From Pseudooceanicola marinus (lineage in GTDB: Bacteria > Pseudomonadota > Alphaproteobacteria > Rhodobacterales > Rhodobacteraceae), in contig NZ_PGTC01000008.1 of the NCBI RefSeq assembly GCF_002786295.1, positions 1 through 64,000 on the forward strand: a stretch of 64,000 nt of DNA. Direction: 5' to 3'. Shown here one piece after another: positions 1-12,844 of the stretch. The notes under the pieces were generated by a model that searched no databases, had not been told where the DNA came from, and worked only from the letters and a program-made list of their open reading frames with translations. Numbering within the stretch: the first letter of the stretch is position 1; each line of letters begins with the position of its first letter. The translations under genes were made by a program, and so were the position numbers.

Positions 1-1
1 G

Positions 2-892
2 CTAGATCTTCAAGCTGATATGTTCAGCGATGGAGATCAGGTCCTGAACGGCCTGGCTCTTGGGCATATGTGTCATCGTGAGCGCGCCCATGGGTATGGG
101 CTCGGGTAGTTCCGGCAGGCCGACACGGTAGATTCCCGCCGGGGCCAGCCGAGCATAGTATAGCGGTTCCGGACAGACAGCGATCACGTCCAGCTCCTCG
201 ACAAGAGAAGAAAGCATCTGCGCCGAGCGGCAGAGGATGGTCTTGTTTCGCAATTTGACACCCTTGCGAGACATCCAGCTGTGGAAGTAGGCATCCGTGG
301 TCGCAGGTGAGGGGTTTAGCACCCACTGCTCGTGGGTGAGCGCCTCCCAGGATTGCGGCTTGGCGAGGTCCTTCTTGCGGGTCACGGCAACCATGTTCAC
401 CGTGCGGAACTGCTGAAAAGTCAGCTCGTTTGGTAACTCCGTCGGCTCGACGATACAGAACGAGACGTCCAGGGACCCGTCGATCAGCCGAGGCAGCGAG
501 GAGGATAGGATACCGATATCCAGCTCCAGCTGCCCGTCGGGATAGCGGCGGCGGAACTGGTTGTAGAGGCGAGAGATTCCCAGCGAGGCAAGGAAAGGCG
601 TTACCGCAATGCGGGCGCGGGGCACGGTCTGCCCGGATATTCGACGCACATCCTCTTCGGCACGGCGCAGCGTGGCCTGCACGAGGCGGGCGTGCTGAAG
701 CAGGCTGCGGCCCGCCTCCGTGAACTCGGTGCCATGCTGCCGCCGGTCCAGCAAGGCGGCCCCCGTGTCCCGTTCAAGCTCCCTGAGCGAGCGGGTCAGC
801 GCGCTCTGGCTGAGGCCGAGGGAATTGGCGGCACTGCGGATGGAGCCATTGTCGGATAGCGCCACTAGGGCGCGCAACTGTGTCAGGCGCAT
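2..892 (-). CDS. LysR family transcriptional regulator
   Basis: A 296-residue protein of normal LysR length. Residues 1-60 form the winged helix-turn-helix (start MRLTQLRALVAL, then SIRSAANSLGLSQSALTRS), and the rest is the periplasmic-binding-like effector domain. It is transcribed away from the M20/TRAP operon that starts 99 bp further on, the usual LysR arrangement for controlling a divergent catabolic operon. I infer that it senses the substrate, or a product, of that operon; the effector cannot be read from sequence. The stop codon lies at the very edge of the window, so the gene is complete. An inverted-repeat cluster at 933-950 in the shared intergenic region is a candidate operator. 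Confidence 0.93.
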   Translation of the reverse strand: MRLTQLRALVALSDNGSIRSAANSLGLSQSALTRSLRELERDTGAALLDRRQHGTEFTEAGRSLLQHARLVQATLRRAEEDVRRISGQTVPRARIAVTPFLASLGISRLYNQFRRRYPDGQLELDIGILSSSLPRLIDGSLDVSFCIVEPTELPNELTFQQFRTVNMVAVTRKKDLAKPQSWEALTHEQWVLNPSPATTDAYFHSWMSRKGVKLRNKTILCRSAQMLSSLVEELDVIAVCPEPLYYARLAPAGIYRVGLPELPEPIPMGALTMTHMPKSQAVQDLISIAEHISLKI

Positions 893-932
893 AGGAGTCT
901 CTTTCTGGTCTGGTCAGGGGAGAAGAGGAGGG

Positions 933-950
933 CAACATAAAGTTGTCAAC
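933..950. promoter_or_regulatory. candidate LysR operator in divergent intergenic region
   Basis: CAAC-ATAAA-GTTG is a 13-bp inverted repeat. Its right arm is reused in GTTG-T-CAAC, giving three alternating half-sites in 18 bp. It sits in an AT-rich pocket between the divergent LysR gene and the M20 gene. On the minus strand the same bases contain a consensus TTGACA (944-949). Dyads of this kind are typical LysR binding sites; the regulator assignment is inferred from position only. Confidence 0.4.
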
Positions 951-991
951 CGCCATAATTTAATGTCTCCCCAGCTTGGGGGCAGGCTGCT

Positions 992-2236
992 TTGAGTGTC
1001 GCCATGAATGACAAACACTACCAAGAGCGCCCCGACGCGGAGCTGATGCGCCAATGGCGCCATGAGCTGCACCAGAACCCCGAGATCGGCTTCGAGCTGC
1101 CTAGAACCTCTGCCATGGTGGCCAAGCTGCTGGAAGGCTGGGGCTACGAGGTGACCAAGGGCCTGGCCGAGACCGGCGTCGTCGGTCGGATGAGCTTCGG
1201 CGATCCTGCCAAGGGTCCGGTGATCGGCATGCGCGCCGACATGGACGCCCTGCCGATCACCGAGGCGACGGGCTTGCCCTATGCCTCGACCACCCCAGGT
1301 GCCATGCATGCCTGCGGGCACGATGGTCACACGGCCATGCTGTTGGGTGGGGCCGAGCTGATGGCGCGGCGCGCTGCCGCCGGCGAGCTGGTCGGCAATG
1401 GCACGGTGGTGCTTATCTTCCAGCCCGCTGAAGAAGTCGGCGGCAGCGATAGCGGCGCCCAGCGGATGATCAAGGAGGGGCTTTTCGAGAAATTCCCCTG
1501 TGACGCCGTCTTCGGTATCCACAACGGGCCCACCGAAGAGGAAGGCCACATGCACTTTCGCCCCGGCGCTTTCATGTGCTCCTCCGACACGGTGACACTG
1601 CGCTTCAAAGGCAGCGCCAGCCATGGGGCAACGCCGCATCTGGCCAGGGATGCGGCACTGGCCATGTCGGCAACGGTGCTGGCCCTGCACAGCATCGTCT
1701 CGCGCAACCTGAACCCGCTGGATACGGGCATCCTGTCCATCGGAAAGCTGTCGTCGGGGACGGTCTTCAACGTCATTCCCGGCGAGGCCGAACTGGTGCT
1801 GGCGGTGCGTGCATTGCGACCCGAAGTGGCCGCCCGCATCCACGAGCGTATCGCCGAGGTGACCCATGCCCAGGCGGCTGCCTATGGCTGTACCGCCGAG
1901 ATCGAAACCGACTACGGCTATCCTTCGGTCTTCAACGATCCGGCGGTGACCAACCTTGCCATCGCAACGGCCAGGCGGCTTTTCGGCGAAGAGGTGGTGG
2001 AGCCCGAGGCCGAGCCGGTCACCGCCAGCGAGGACTTCGCCTTCTACGGCCTCAGCCGTCCGTCGGCCTTCTTCATCCTCGGCAACGGCGTCAGCGGCCA
2101 TCGCGACGGCAAGCCCATCGGGCATGTCTCTGTCCACAACCCCCATTACGACTTCAACGATAAGATCCTTCCCCTCGGTGCCGAGTACTGGGCCGGGCTG
2201 GCGGAGGATGCATTCCAACAAGGAGCTCTCAAATGA
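992..2236 (+). CDS. M20 family metallo-amidohydrolase (N-acyl amino acid / hippurate hydrolase-like)
   Basis: A 414-residue enzyme of the M20D amidohydrolase group, which cleaves N-acyl amino acids, indole-amino acid conjugates or hippurate-like amides in the cytoplasm with a metal centre. The metal-site motif HACGHDGH is at residues 106-113 (Cys108, His110, His113) and the acidic pair QPAEE at 144-148. The dimerisation (lid) domain follows, then a C-terminal SEDFAFY motif. Either the TTG at 992 or the ATG at 1004 could be the start; the purine run at 975-982 is better spaced for the TTG. It overlaps the TRAP binding-protein gene by 4 bp (ATGA), so the transported compound is probably its substrate or a precursor. 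A second M20 paralogue lies at 38343-39512. Confidence 0.93.
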   Translation: MSVAMNDKHYQERPDAELMRQWRHELHQNPEIGFELPRTSAMVAKLLEGWGYEVTKGLAETGVVGRMSFGDPAKGPVIGMRADMDALPITEATGLPYASTTPGAMHACGHDGHTAMLLGGAELMARRAAAGELVGNGTVVLIFQPAEEVGGSDSGAQRMIKEGLFEKFPCDAVFGIHNGPTEEEGHMHFRPGAFMCSSDTVTLRFKGSASHGATPHLARDAALAMSATVLALHSIVSRNLNPLDTGILSIGKLSSGTVFNVIPGEAELVLAVRALRPEVAARIHERIAEVTHAQAAAYGCTAEIETDYGYPSVFNDPAVTNLAIATARRLFGEEVVEPEAEPVTASEDFAFYGLSRPSAFFILGNGVSGHRDGKPIGHVSVHNPHYDFNDKILPLGAEYWAGLAEDAFQQGALK

Positions 2237-3273
2237 ACAGCCTGACCAAACTCTCTCTTGTCGCGGCCCTGGGTCTGACGCTGGCCACCCCCGTCTCTGC
2301 CGAGACCGTGCTGCGCATGTCGAGCTGGGCGCCTTCGACATCGGACCTGGTGACCAAGCTTCTCACTCCCTGGACCGAAGCCGTCTCGGAGGCGACGGAG
2401 GGTCGGGTGACGATCCAGACCATGCCCAATGCGCTCGGGGCCCCGGCGCAGCACTACGAGCTGGCACGCAAGGGCATCGCCGATGTCACCTGGGGCAACC
2501 TGACCTATGAGCCCGACCGCTTCAAATCCGTCTGGTTTGCCGAGCTTCCCCTGTCGGGCGGCAATGGCGAGGCGGCCTCGGCAGCTCTGTGGGAGACCTA
2601 CCAGACCCACCTGAAGGACTTGCCGGTCTTCGATGGCACCCACATGCTGGCGACCGGCCTGCTGGGCGGCGGCTCGATCCACCATTCCTCGAAGGCGCTG
2701 GACGATCCGGAGGACTTCGCCAATGAGAAGATCCGCATGGGCGGCCCGATCCAGAAACGCCTGCTGGAAGAAATGGGCGCGATCCCCGTCGCCGGTCCCG
2801 CCACCAAGGCCTACGAACTGGTCGACGGCGGTGTCATCGACGGCTCGCTGCACCCGCTGGAATCGGTGCTGGGCTTCCACGTGGAGGACAAGCTGACCAA
2901 TCACACCATTGTCGATGAGGGCTTCTACGACGGCTTCTTCTTCGTGGTGATCAACGAGCGCAGCTGGCAGCGCATCTCGGAAGAGGACCGCGCGGCGATC
3001 GAGGAGGTCTCGGGTGAGGTCTTCTCGCGCCAGTGGGGCGCCTTCTTCGACCGCCAGAACGCCGAAGCGCGGGGCGAGCTCGAGGGGATGGGCCATACCT
3101 TCGTCTCCCCTTCGCCGGCGCTGCAGTCGAAAATCAAAGAGGTGCGCGCCACCATGCTTTCCGAATGGGTCACTGACGGGGCGGATTTCGACCTGCCGAA
3201 CGCGCAGGAAGTGGTGGACTTCTACGAAGCCAGCTACGAGGCCAAGCTCAAGGCACTTCAGGAGGGCCAATGA
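2233..3273 (+). CDS. TRAP transporter substrate-binding protein, DctP family
   Basis: A 346-residue periplasmic binding protein that delivers a solute to the downstream DctQM permease, with uptake driven by an ion gradient. A signal peptide covers residues 1-23 (cleavage after TPVSA), followed by the mature start ETVLRMSSWAP typical of DctP. The motif KIRMGG carries the conserved arginine that binds the carboxylate of most TRAP substrates, so an organic acid or N-acyl amino acid is likely. The exact ligand is not predictable. The start overlaps the M20 stop (ATGA) and the stop overlaps the DctQ start (ATGA), implying one translationally coupled operon. Confidence 0.95.
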   Translation: MNSLTKLSLVAALGLTLATPVSAETVLRMSSWAPSTSDLVTKLLTPWTEAVSEATEGRVTIQTMPNALGAPAQHYELARKGIADVTWGNLTYEPDRFKSVWFAELPLSGGNGEAASAALWETYQTHLKDLPVFDGTHMLATGLLGGGSIHHSSKALDDPEDFANEKIRMGGPIQKRLLEEMGAIPVAGPATKAYELVDGGVIDGSLHPLESVLGFHVEDKLTNHTIVDEGFYDGFFFVVINERSWQRISEEDRAAIEEVSGEVFSRQWGAFFDRQNAEARGELEGMGHTFVSPSPALQSKIKEVRATMLSEWVTDGADFDLPNAQEVVDFYEASYEAKLKALQEGQ

Positions 3274-3797
3274 CCTATCCGCTGAAAGGCATTGCAGCGC
3301 GGATCAGGGCTGTGATTACCCTTGGGATGATGGCGGCGCTTGCCGCCATCGTCGCGCTGACCTTCTGCGACGTGCTGGGGCGGCATCTCTTCGGCCACCC
3401 GGTGTTCGGTGCGCATGACATCACTGAGCATCTGATGGCGCTGATCATCTTCCTCGGCTTGCCGTTGATCTCGCTCGAGGGTGGGCATCTGACCGTGGAT
3501 CTCTTCGACCGCTACCTGTTGCGTCGCGCCCTCTGGCCCTGGCATCTGGCGGTCGCGGCCCTCATGGCGGCACTGCTGCTGTTCCTCGCCTGGGTCATGT
3601 GGCAGGCCGCAGCCGAGGCGCGCCAATTCAAGGAGGTCAGTCAGGCGCTGAACATCCCGCGCGACGGCCTCTATGTCTTCTTCTCGATATCTGCCGGGCT
3701 TTCGGCGCTGGCCGTGCTGGTGCAGAGCTGGGAAGCCACTGCCGGCCGCCTGGCCCGTGCTGGCTATACGGGCCAATCAAATGAGGGTGCGCAATGA
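3270..3797 (+). CDS. TRAP transporter small permease, DctQ family
   Basis: A 175-residue protein with four predicted membrane spans (roughly residues 15-37, 52-70, 88-112 and 133-153), as in the small TRAP subunit that partners the large DctM permease. The family region around FCDVLGRHLFGHPVFGAHDITEHL, where helix 1 leads into helix 2, is recognisable. It overlaps both neighbours by 4 bp, so all three TRAP subunits are made from one message. Confidence 0.93.
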   Translation: MTYPLKGIAARIRAVITLGMMAALAAIVALTFCDVLGRHLFGHPVFGAHDITEHLMALIIFLGLPLISLEGGHLTVDLFDRYLLRRALWPWHLAVAALMAALLLFLAWVMWQAAAEARQFKEVSQALNIPRDGLYVFFSISAGLSALAVLVQSWEATAGRLARAGYTGQSNEGAQ

Positions 3798-5083
3798 TCC
3801 TGGGCGTCACTTCCCTGGCCGCGATCCTGATGCTGGCCTTCCTGCGGGTGCCGCTTGGCTTCGCGCTGCTCGGGGTTTCCCTGTCCGGGCTGGCTTGGCT
3901 GGCGGGGCCGCAACTGGCGGGCTCCATGCTGGCCATGACGATTTCCGAAAACGCCTTCTCCTACGATCTGGCCGTGCTGCCCATGTTCGTTCTGATGGGC
4001 AACATCCTGGCCGCCACCGGCATCTCGGATGACCTCTTCCGCGCGGCGAACGCCTGGCTGGGCGCAAGGCGTGGCGGGCTGGCACTGGCCACCATGGTCA
4101 GCTGCGCGGGCTTTGCCTCGGTCTCGGGCTCGTCCTTCGCGACGGCGGCGACCATGTCCAAGGTGGCCTATCCGCCGATGAAGAGCTTCGGCTATTCCGA
4201 CAAGTTGGCTTCGGCAACCATCGCCGCAGGAGGCACCCTGGGCATCCTGATCCCGCCCTCTACCATCCTCATTCTCTACGGCATCCTAACCGAGACCAGT
4301 ATCGGAGACCTCTTCATTGCCGGTATCGGGCCGGGCGTGCTTGGCCTGCTGCTCTATGCGCTGGTCGTGGTAGTGATCAGCCACTTGCGCCCCGAAGAGG
4401 CCCCCCGCGCCGAACCCCAACCGCTGGACGAGAAGCTGCGCGCCTTGTCGGGGGTATGGCCCTTCGCGCTGCTCTTCCTGACCATCATCGGCGGCATTTA
4501 CCTGAAGCTCTTCACCCCGACCGAGGCGGCGGGCATGGGGGCGGGCTTCGCCATCCTGATCGCCATGCTGCTGGGACGCCTCAACCTGAAGATCCTGGGC
4601 GAGGCCTTCCGCGAGACGGTGATGACGACGGTGATGCTTTACGTGGTGCTCTTCGGGGCCATGCTGCTGGCCAAGCTGATTTCCATGTCGGGCATGGGCT
4701 TCGCGGTGCAGGCGCTGGTGACGGAAAGCGGCCTTGGCCCCTACCAGACCCTGCTGGCCATCCTGGGCATCTTCCTGGTGTTGGGCTGCGTAATGGAAAG
4801 CCTGGCGATCATCCTGATCTGCGTGCCGCTGTTCGCGCCGGTGGTGCAGGCCATGGGCATGGACCTGGTGTGGTTCGGCATCCTCGTGGTGGTGGTCACC
4901 GAGATCGGCCTGATCACACCGCCCGTGGGCATGAACGTCTTCGTACTGAACTCCTGCCTGCCGGGTGTCTCAATGCCGACTATCTTCCGCGGGCTGCTGC
5001 CCTTCATCGCCATCGACGTGCTGCGGCTGGGACTGCTGATCACCCTGCCATGGATCGCCTTGGCCCTGGTCAACGCAAGCTGA
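3794..5083 (+). CDS. TRAP transporter large permease, DctM family
   Basis: A 429-residue, very hydrophobic protein of normal DctM length with about 12 spans. Family signatures include SGSSFATAATMSKVAYP near residues 112-128, GTLGILIPPS near 149-158, and the repeated counterpart EIGLITPPVGMNVFVLN near 372-388. It forms the translocation pathway of the system and works with the two genes before it. The DUF3237 gene follows after 10 bp. Confidence 0.95.
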   Translation: MILGVTSLAAILMLAFLRVPLGFALLGVSLSGLAWLAGPQLAGSMLAMTISENAFSYDLAVLPMFVLMGNILAATGISDDLFRAANAWLGARRGGLALATMVSCAGFASVSGSSFATAATMSKVAYPPMKSFGYSDKLASATIAAGGTLGILIPPSTILILYGILTETSIGDLFIAGIGPGVLGLLLYALVVVVISHLRPEEAPRAEPQPLDEKLRALSGVWPFALLFLTIIGGIYLKLFTPTEAAGMGAGFAILIAMLLGRLNLKILGEAFRETVMTTVMLYVVLFGAMLLAKLISMSGMGFAVQALVTESGLGPYQTLLAILGIFLVLGCVMESLAIILICVPLFAPVVQAMGMDLVWFGILVVVVTEIGLITPPVGMNVFVLNSCLPGVSMPTIFRGLLPFIAIDVLRLGLLITLPWIALALVNAS

Positions 5084-5093
5084 GGAACGCGCC

Positions 5094-5561
5094 GTGAACT
5101 TTCCCGCCGGCACCCTGACCCTGCGCCCCTGCTGGACCGCCCATGTCCTGCTGGAGCCGACCCGAGAGCAGGGGCAGGGGCCCCTGGGCACCCGCCTGAT
5201 CGTGCCGATCACCGGGGGCCATTTTGAAGGGACCCTCGATCCCGGCGGCCCTGCGCCGCGCGCCTTCTCGGGGCGCGTCCTGCCGGGTGGTTTCGACCTG
5301 CAACGCTTGCGCGCTGATGGTGCCAAGGAGCTGGAGGCGATCTACCACATGGAGACCGATGACGGCACGGGCATCGAGATCCGCAACCACGCGCTGCTGA
5401 CCTATGATGCCGAGGGCGGCCTAGCCTATTCGCGCTCGCGCATCCACGTGGAAGCGCCCGAGGGGCCCTATGCATGGCTTAACCAAAGAATCTTCGTTGG
5501 TTCGGTTCAGGTGATGCGTCCTCAGGTCGAAGTCCTAATCCGCTCATTCGTCCTAGAGTGA
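5094..5561 (+). CDS. DUF3237 domain-containing protein
   Basis: A 155-residue soluble protein matching DUF3237: the core TRLIVPITGGHFEG, then GTGIEIRNHALLTY and the C-terminal YAWLNQRIFVGSVQV. The fold is probably a small beta barrel; the biochemical role of the family is not known. It starts with GTG preceded by GAGGAA at proper spacing. As last gene of the M20/TRAP operon it is presumably an accessory in metabolism of the imported compound (inference). Immediately downstream the base composition drops and transposon debris begins, so the native end of the operon may lie here or may have been cut off. Confidence 0.85.
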   Translation: MNFPAGTLTLRPCWTAHVLLEPTREQGQGPLGTRLIVPITGGHFEGTLDPGGPAPRAFSGRVLPGGFDLQRLRADGAKELEAIYHMETDDGTGIEIRNHALLTYDAEGGLAYSRSRIHVEAPEGPYAWLNQRIFVGSVQVMRPQVEVLIRSFVLE

Positions 5562-5800
5562 GCGGCATTCATCGCGTCTTTCCAGTCAGTACATGGCTGG
5601 GGGCTAGCTTTCGAAAAGCCCTAGCGCGACTGCCGGTGTGCGTTTCAACAAAGACGGAGCAAGCGGCATGGCGTATGGTCCTAGAGTCAGGTCGCGATAT
5701 TCATGTTTTGTGCTTTTTATGTTCTCGAGCTTTCGCAACAAGATTTCGTCCAGTTTCATGAGGTTACGGTCGGCTTGCACGTCTGAAGGCAATGGAATAG
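5562..5800. other. AT-richer junction sequence, no convincing gene
   Basis: About 240 bp of clearly lower GC than the flanks. A 62-codon minus-strand ORF (5604-5792) has no recognisable family or good ribosome-binding site. The 10-mer GTCCTAGAGT occurs at 5550-5559 and again at 5679-5688, possibly by chance. An in-frame TAG at 5798-5800 directly precedes the readable transposase sequence. I read it as debris at the left boundary of an insertion. Confidence 0.5.
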
Positions 5801-6631
5801 GCCCTGACCGAGGCGCCCGATGGGCAGATCTCGCTGACGGATCCCGATGCCCGGGCCATGGCGACCAGCGCCCGACACAGCGGCATGGTCGGCTACAACG
5901 TCCAGACCGCGGTCGATACCGAGACGCATCTGATCGTGGCGCATGACGTGACCAATCAAAGCTTCGACCGCGACCAGCTGAGCCCGATGGCGGCGGCAGC
6001 CAGGAAGGCTCTTCGGCGCGATGACCTGCACGCCATCGCTGACAAGGGATACTTCAGCGGGTCTCAGATCCTAGCCTGCCATCAGGCTGGGATCACCACA
6101 ACCGTGCCGCGCCCCGAGACATCCGGCAACCGGGGCAAGGGCATGTATGTGAAGGCTGACTTTGCCTATGACCCGGCCCGCGATGCCTATCTCTGCCCGG
6201 CGGGCGAAGAGCTGACCTACCGCTACACGCGTGAGGAGGACGGGCTGCGGGTCGGCCGCTACTGGACCAATGAATGCCAGAGCTGTCCGGTTCGTCACCG
6301 CTGCACCAGTGGCAAGGAACGTCGGATCACCCGCTGGGAGCATGAGCACCTGGTCGATGCGATGCGCAAAAGACTGGGTGGGGAGGCGGATCCGATGACC
6401 CTGCGCCGCTGTACGGTCGAACACCCGTTCGGCACCCTCAAGGCCTGGATGGGGCACACCCATTTCCTGACGCGGAGGCTGAAGAACGTCCGCACCGAAA
6501 TGGCGCTGAATGTCCTAGCCTACAACATCAAGCGGGTGGTCGCGTTGATCGGCATTCGGGGCCTGATGCGGGCCATTGCCGCCCGATCGGGACCTGCCGC
6601 GCCTCAAGCGCAGACGCCAGGCCTTGCCTGA
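5801..6631 (+). pseudogene. IS1182-family transposase, 5'-truncated
   Basis: The readable frame begins right after a TAG at 5798-5800 and matches the C-terminal half of IS1182-type DDE transposases: SLTDPDARAMATS, GYNVQTAVDTETHLIV, ADKGYFSG, the cysteine-rich CQSCPVRHRC, RITRWEHEHL, and VEHPFGTLKAWMG carrying the terminal catalytic Glu. A full-length member is about 450-500 residues; only about 276 remain, so the N-terminal region and probably the first catalytic Asp are missing. The internal Met at 5858 could start a 257-residue product, but it would lack the N-terminal domain and is unlikely to transpose. Confidence 0.85.
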
Positions 6632-6750
6632 AAGGGATCACCACGCCGCCACGCGTGCAAAGAGTGTCGGAGCCCGCTGAAAGCGAGCAGCGCGACCAAC
6701 CAGCAGCCGACTGCCCCTGCCGGCACGTTTCCACACAGCCTCGGCCGAAA
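5801..6750 (+). mobile_element. IS1182-type insertion sequence remnant
   Basis: The left end is missing. The right end is probably within 6728-6750, where TTTCCACACAGCCTCGGCC follows the transposase stop by about 100 bp; this placement rests on resemblance to IS1182-type ends and no matching left terminal repeat is present. The remnant abuts the DUF3237 gene on one side and low-information sequence leading to a truncated ctrA on the other. Confidence 0.55.
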
Positions 6751-7093
6751 GTGCCCGAGGGAGCGGCCTTAGGCAGGTCGCGAGAAGTGTCCGCTCCCTG
6801 CGCTTAGCGGTCATCCAGGCGCACTTGCACGAACGGCAGGCCCCTGCGCTTAGCGGTCGTCCAGGAGTCCTGTCCTGAACGGCAGCTCCCTGCGCGGTCC
6901 AGTCATTCGCTGCGCCTGGTACGAATGAAGGCTTTGGGCGGGAAGCCTCGACCAGCCCACAGGCCTATTGGCGTTCAGCTATAGCGGATTACTGCATTAT
7001 CGCTGCCATTCTTCCAAGGCGCAGCCTAAGAGCACGCGTTTGGCTGAGCCTTCGTTGCAGCGTCTCTGTTAGGCGGAGGCGAAGAGAGCGGTT
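6751..7093. other. non-coding stretch with degenerate repeats
   Basis: No convincing gene. The first 160 bp carry a tandemly recurring sequence (see the repeat entry); the remainder (about 6910-7093) has mixed composition with no frame of recognisable protein. It belongs to the accessory patch between the M20/TRAP operon and ligA. Confidence 0.5.
6796..6909. repeat. degenerate direct repeats
   Basis: CCCTGCGCTTAGCGGTC-A/G-TCCAGG starts at 6796 and again at 6842, each copy followed within 45 bp by GAACGGCAG (6831-6839 and 6877-6885). A third, shorter start CCCTGCGCGGTCCAG lies at 6888. The unit is about 46 bp with a variable middle. No tRNA-like or att-like core could be recognised. Confidence 0.5.
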
Positions 7094-7378
7094 CTAAGTG
7101 TGTATGTGGCCTTTTAGTTGACCGGAGGCCTTGGGTTTCTGCTCGCTCGTAGATCTGGACTGCAAGTACCGCTCAGTCACGTTGAGCCCGCGCAGTAGCC
7201 ATTTCATGCCATCTGCCCATGGTTCGGCACATTGAGGACACGCCGGCGTCGTCGCGTACCTCACATCTGAAATCGTCATCCTGGTGAAGGCGCCACAGGC
7301 CGAGCAAGAGCGGTCGATTGCAAGGTGGTCGAATCTGGTGGGTGGAAACGCGGGGGCGGTCATCAGGGCAGTCGTCAC
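7094..7378 (-). CDS. small hypothetical protein with a two-CxxC zinc-ribbon pattern
   Basis: A 94-residue ORF starting with GTG (an internal ATG at 7363 would give 89 residues). It carries CSAC and CPQC separated by about 23 residues, a spacing compatible with a zinc ribbon or rubredoxin-like knuckle, then a basic, polar C-terminal third. There is no recognisable family and no good Shine-Dalgarno sequence upstream. It sits in the accessory patch between the IS remnant and the ctrA fragment. It may be a genuine cargo gene or chance. Confidence 0.3.
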   Translation of the reverse strand: MTTALMTAPAFPPTRFDHLAIDRSCSACGAFTRMTISDVRYATTPACPQCAEPWADGMKWLLRGLNVTERYLQSRSTSEQKPKASGQLKGHIHT

Positions 7379-7559
7379 AAAGCTGGAGAAGGAGCAAGGA
7401 ACACACTCCTAAGCATAGCGTCCTCCGGTTTCAGGGAACACTATCCTAAGGTCTAAAAATCATGCTCAGAAGCGTTTCAATATTCACTATTTGTTTTCGT
7501 TTTGTCGGGGTCTGGTGTGACCTATAAGATGTTGAAAGAGTTTAGAATTCCGAGCAATC

Positions 7560-7757
7560 CTGAACCATCTCTACGGCGGCATGGATGAGCCGGAGCTGAA
7601 GATCATCGACGTCTTCATCTGCAAGCTGCGCAAGAAGCTGTCGACCGCTACCGAGGGCGACAACTATATCGAAACCGTCTGGGGCCGCGGCTATGTGCTG
7701 CGCGATCCCGAGCCGGAACAGATGGACGAGAAGAGGATCGCGCTCGGCGCCGGCTGA
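7560..7757 (+). pseudogene. ctrA: 3' fragment of ctrA (cell-cycle response regulator), 5' part missing
   Basis: From codon 7560 the frame reads [20 protein letters not shown], then [20 protein letters not shown] and [12 protein letters not shown] to a TGA at 7755-7757. This is the C-terminal end of the winged-helix DNA-binding domain of CtrA, about 65 of roughly 238 residues. The similarity stops at Leu (7560): the preceding codons do not continue as CtrA, and a TGA closes the frame at 7533-7535. The receiver domain with the phospho-acceptor Asp is absent and no start or ribosome-binding site is present, so this is a remnant. CtrA is a two-component master regulator in alphaproteobacteria, controlling motility and gene-transfer agents in Rhodobacterales. 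Whether an intact copy exists elsewhere cannot be seen. Confidence 0.85.
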
Positions 7758-12625
<4,868 letters not shown>

Positions 12626-12756
12626 GGCGCCCCCGTATTCGGAGACGATGCCGCCCGTCCTTCCATCTGGGAGAGACGGCGAACACCCCTGTGCCGGTCT
12701 GACAGAGAACGGGCTAACACCTTGATGTTCCGGTGAAACCCTTTTTGTTCTCAAAT

Positions 12757-12771
12757 GTTCTTAAAAAGTTC
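12757..12771 (+). promoter_or_regulatory. LexA (SOS) box GTTC-N7-GTTC
   Basis: GTTCTTAAAAAGTTC is an exact match to the direct-repeat LexA box established for Rhodobacter and other alphaproteobacteria. Further GTTC half-sites lie at 12747-12750 (six bases before the box) and 12727-12730, and a GAAC at 12795-12798. The box lies 74-88 bp before the start of a 40-residue membrane protein and 132 bp after the recG stop, in an AT-rich island that looks like a promoter. It is predicted to make that small gene damage-inducible. Confidence 0.75.
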
Positions 12772-12844
12772 TTTACGTGGGGCCAGGAATGTGAGAACAA
12801 AGGGGCAACGCAGAGGAATGACACCGATCGCAAGGAGCCAAGAC

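Noticed and set aside
5604-5792. 62-codon minus-strand ORF in the AT-rich junction
   Set aside because: No ribosome-binding site or recognisable similarity; spans a likely insertion boundary.
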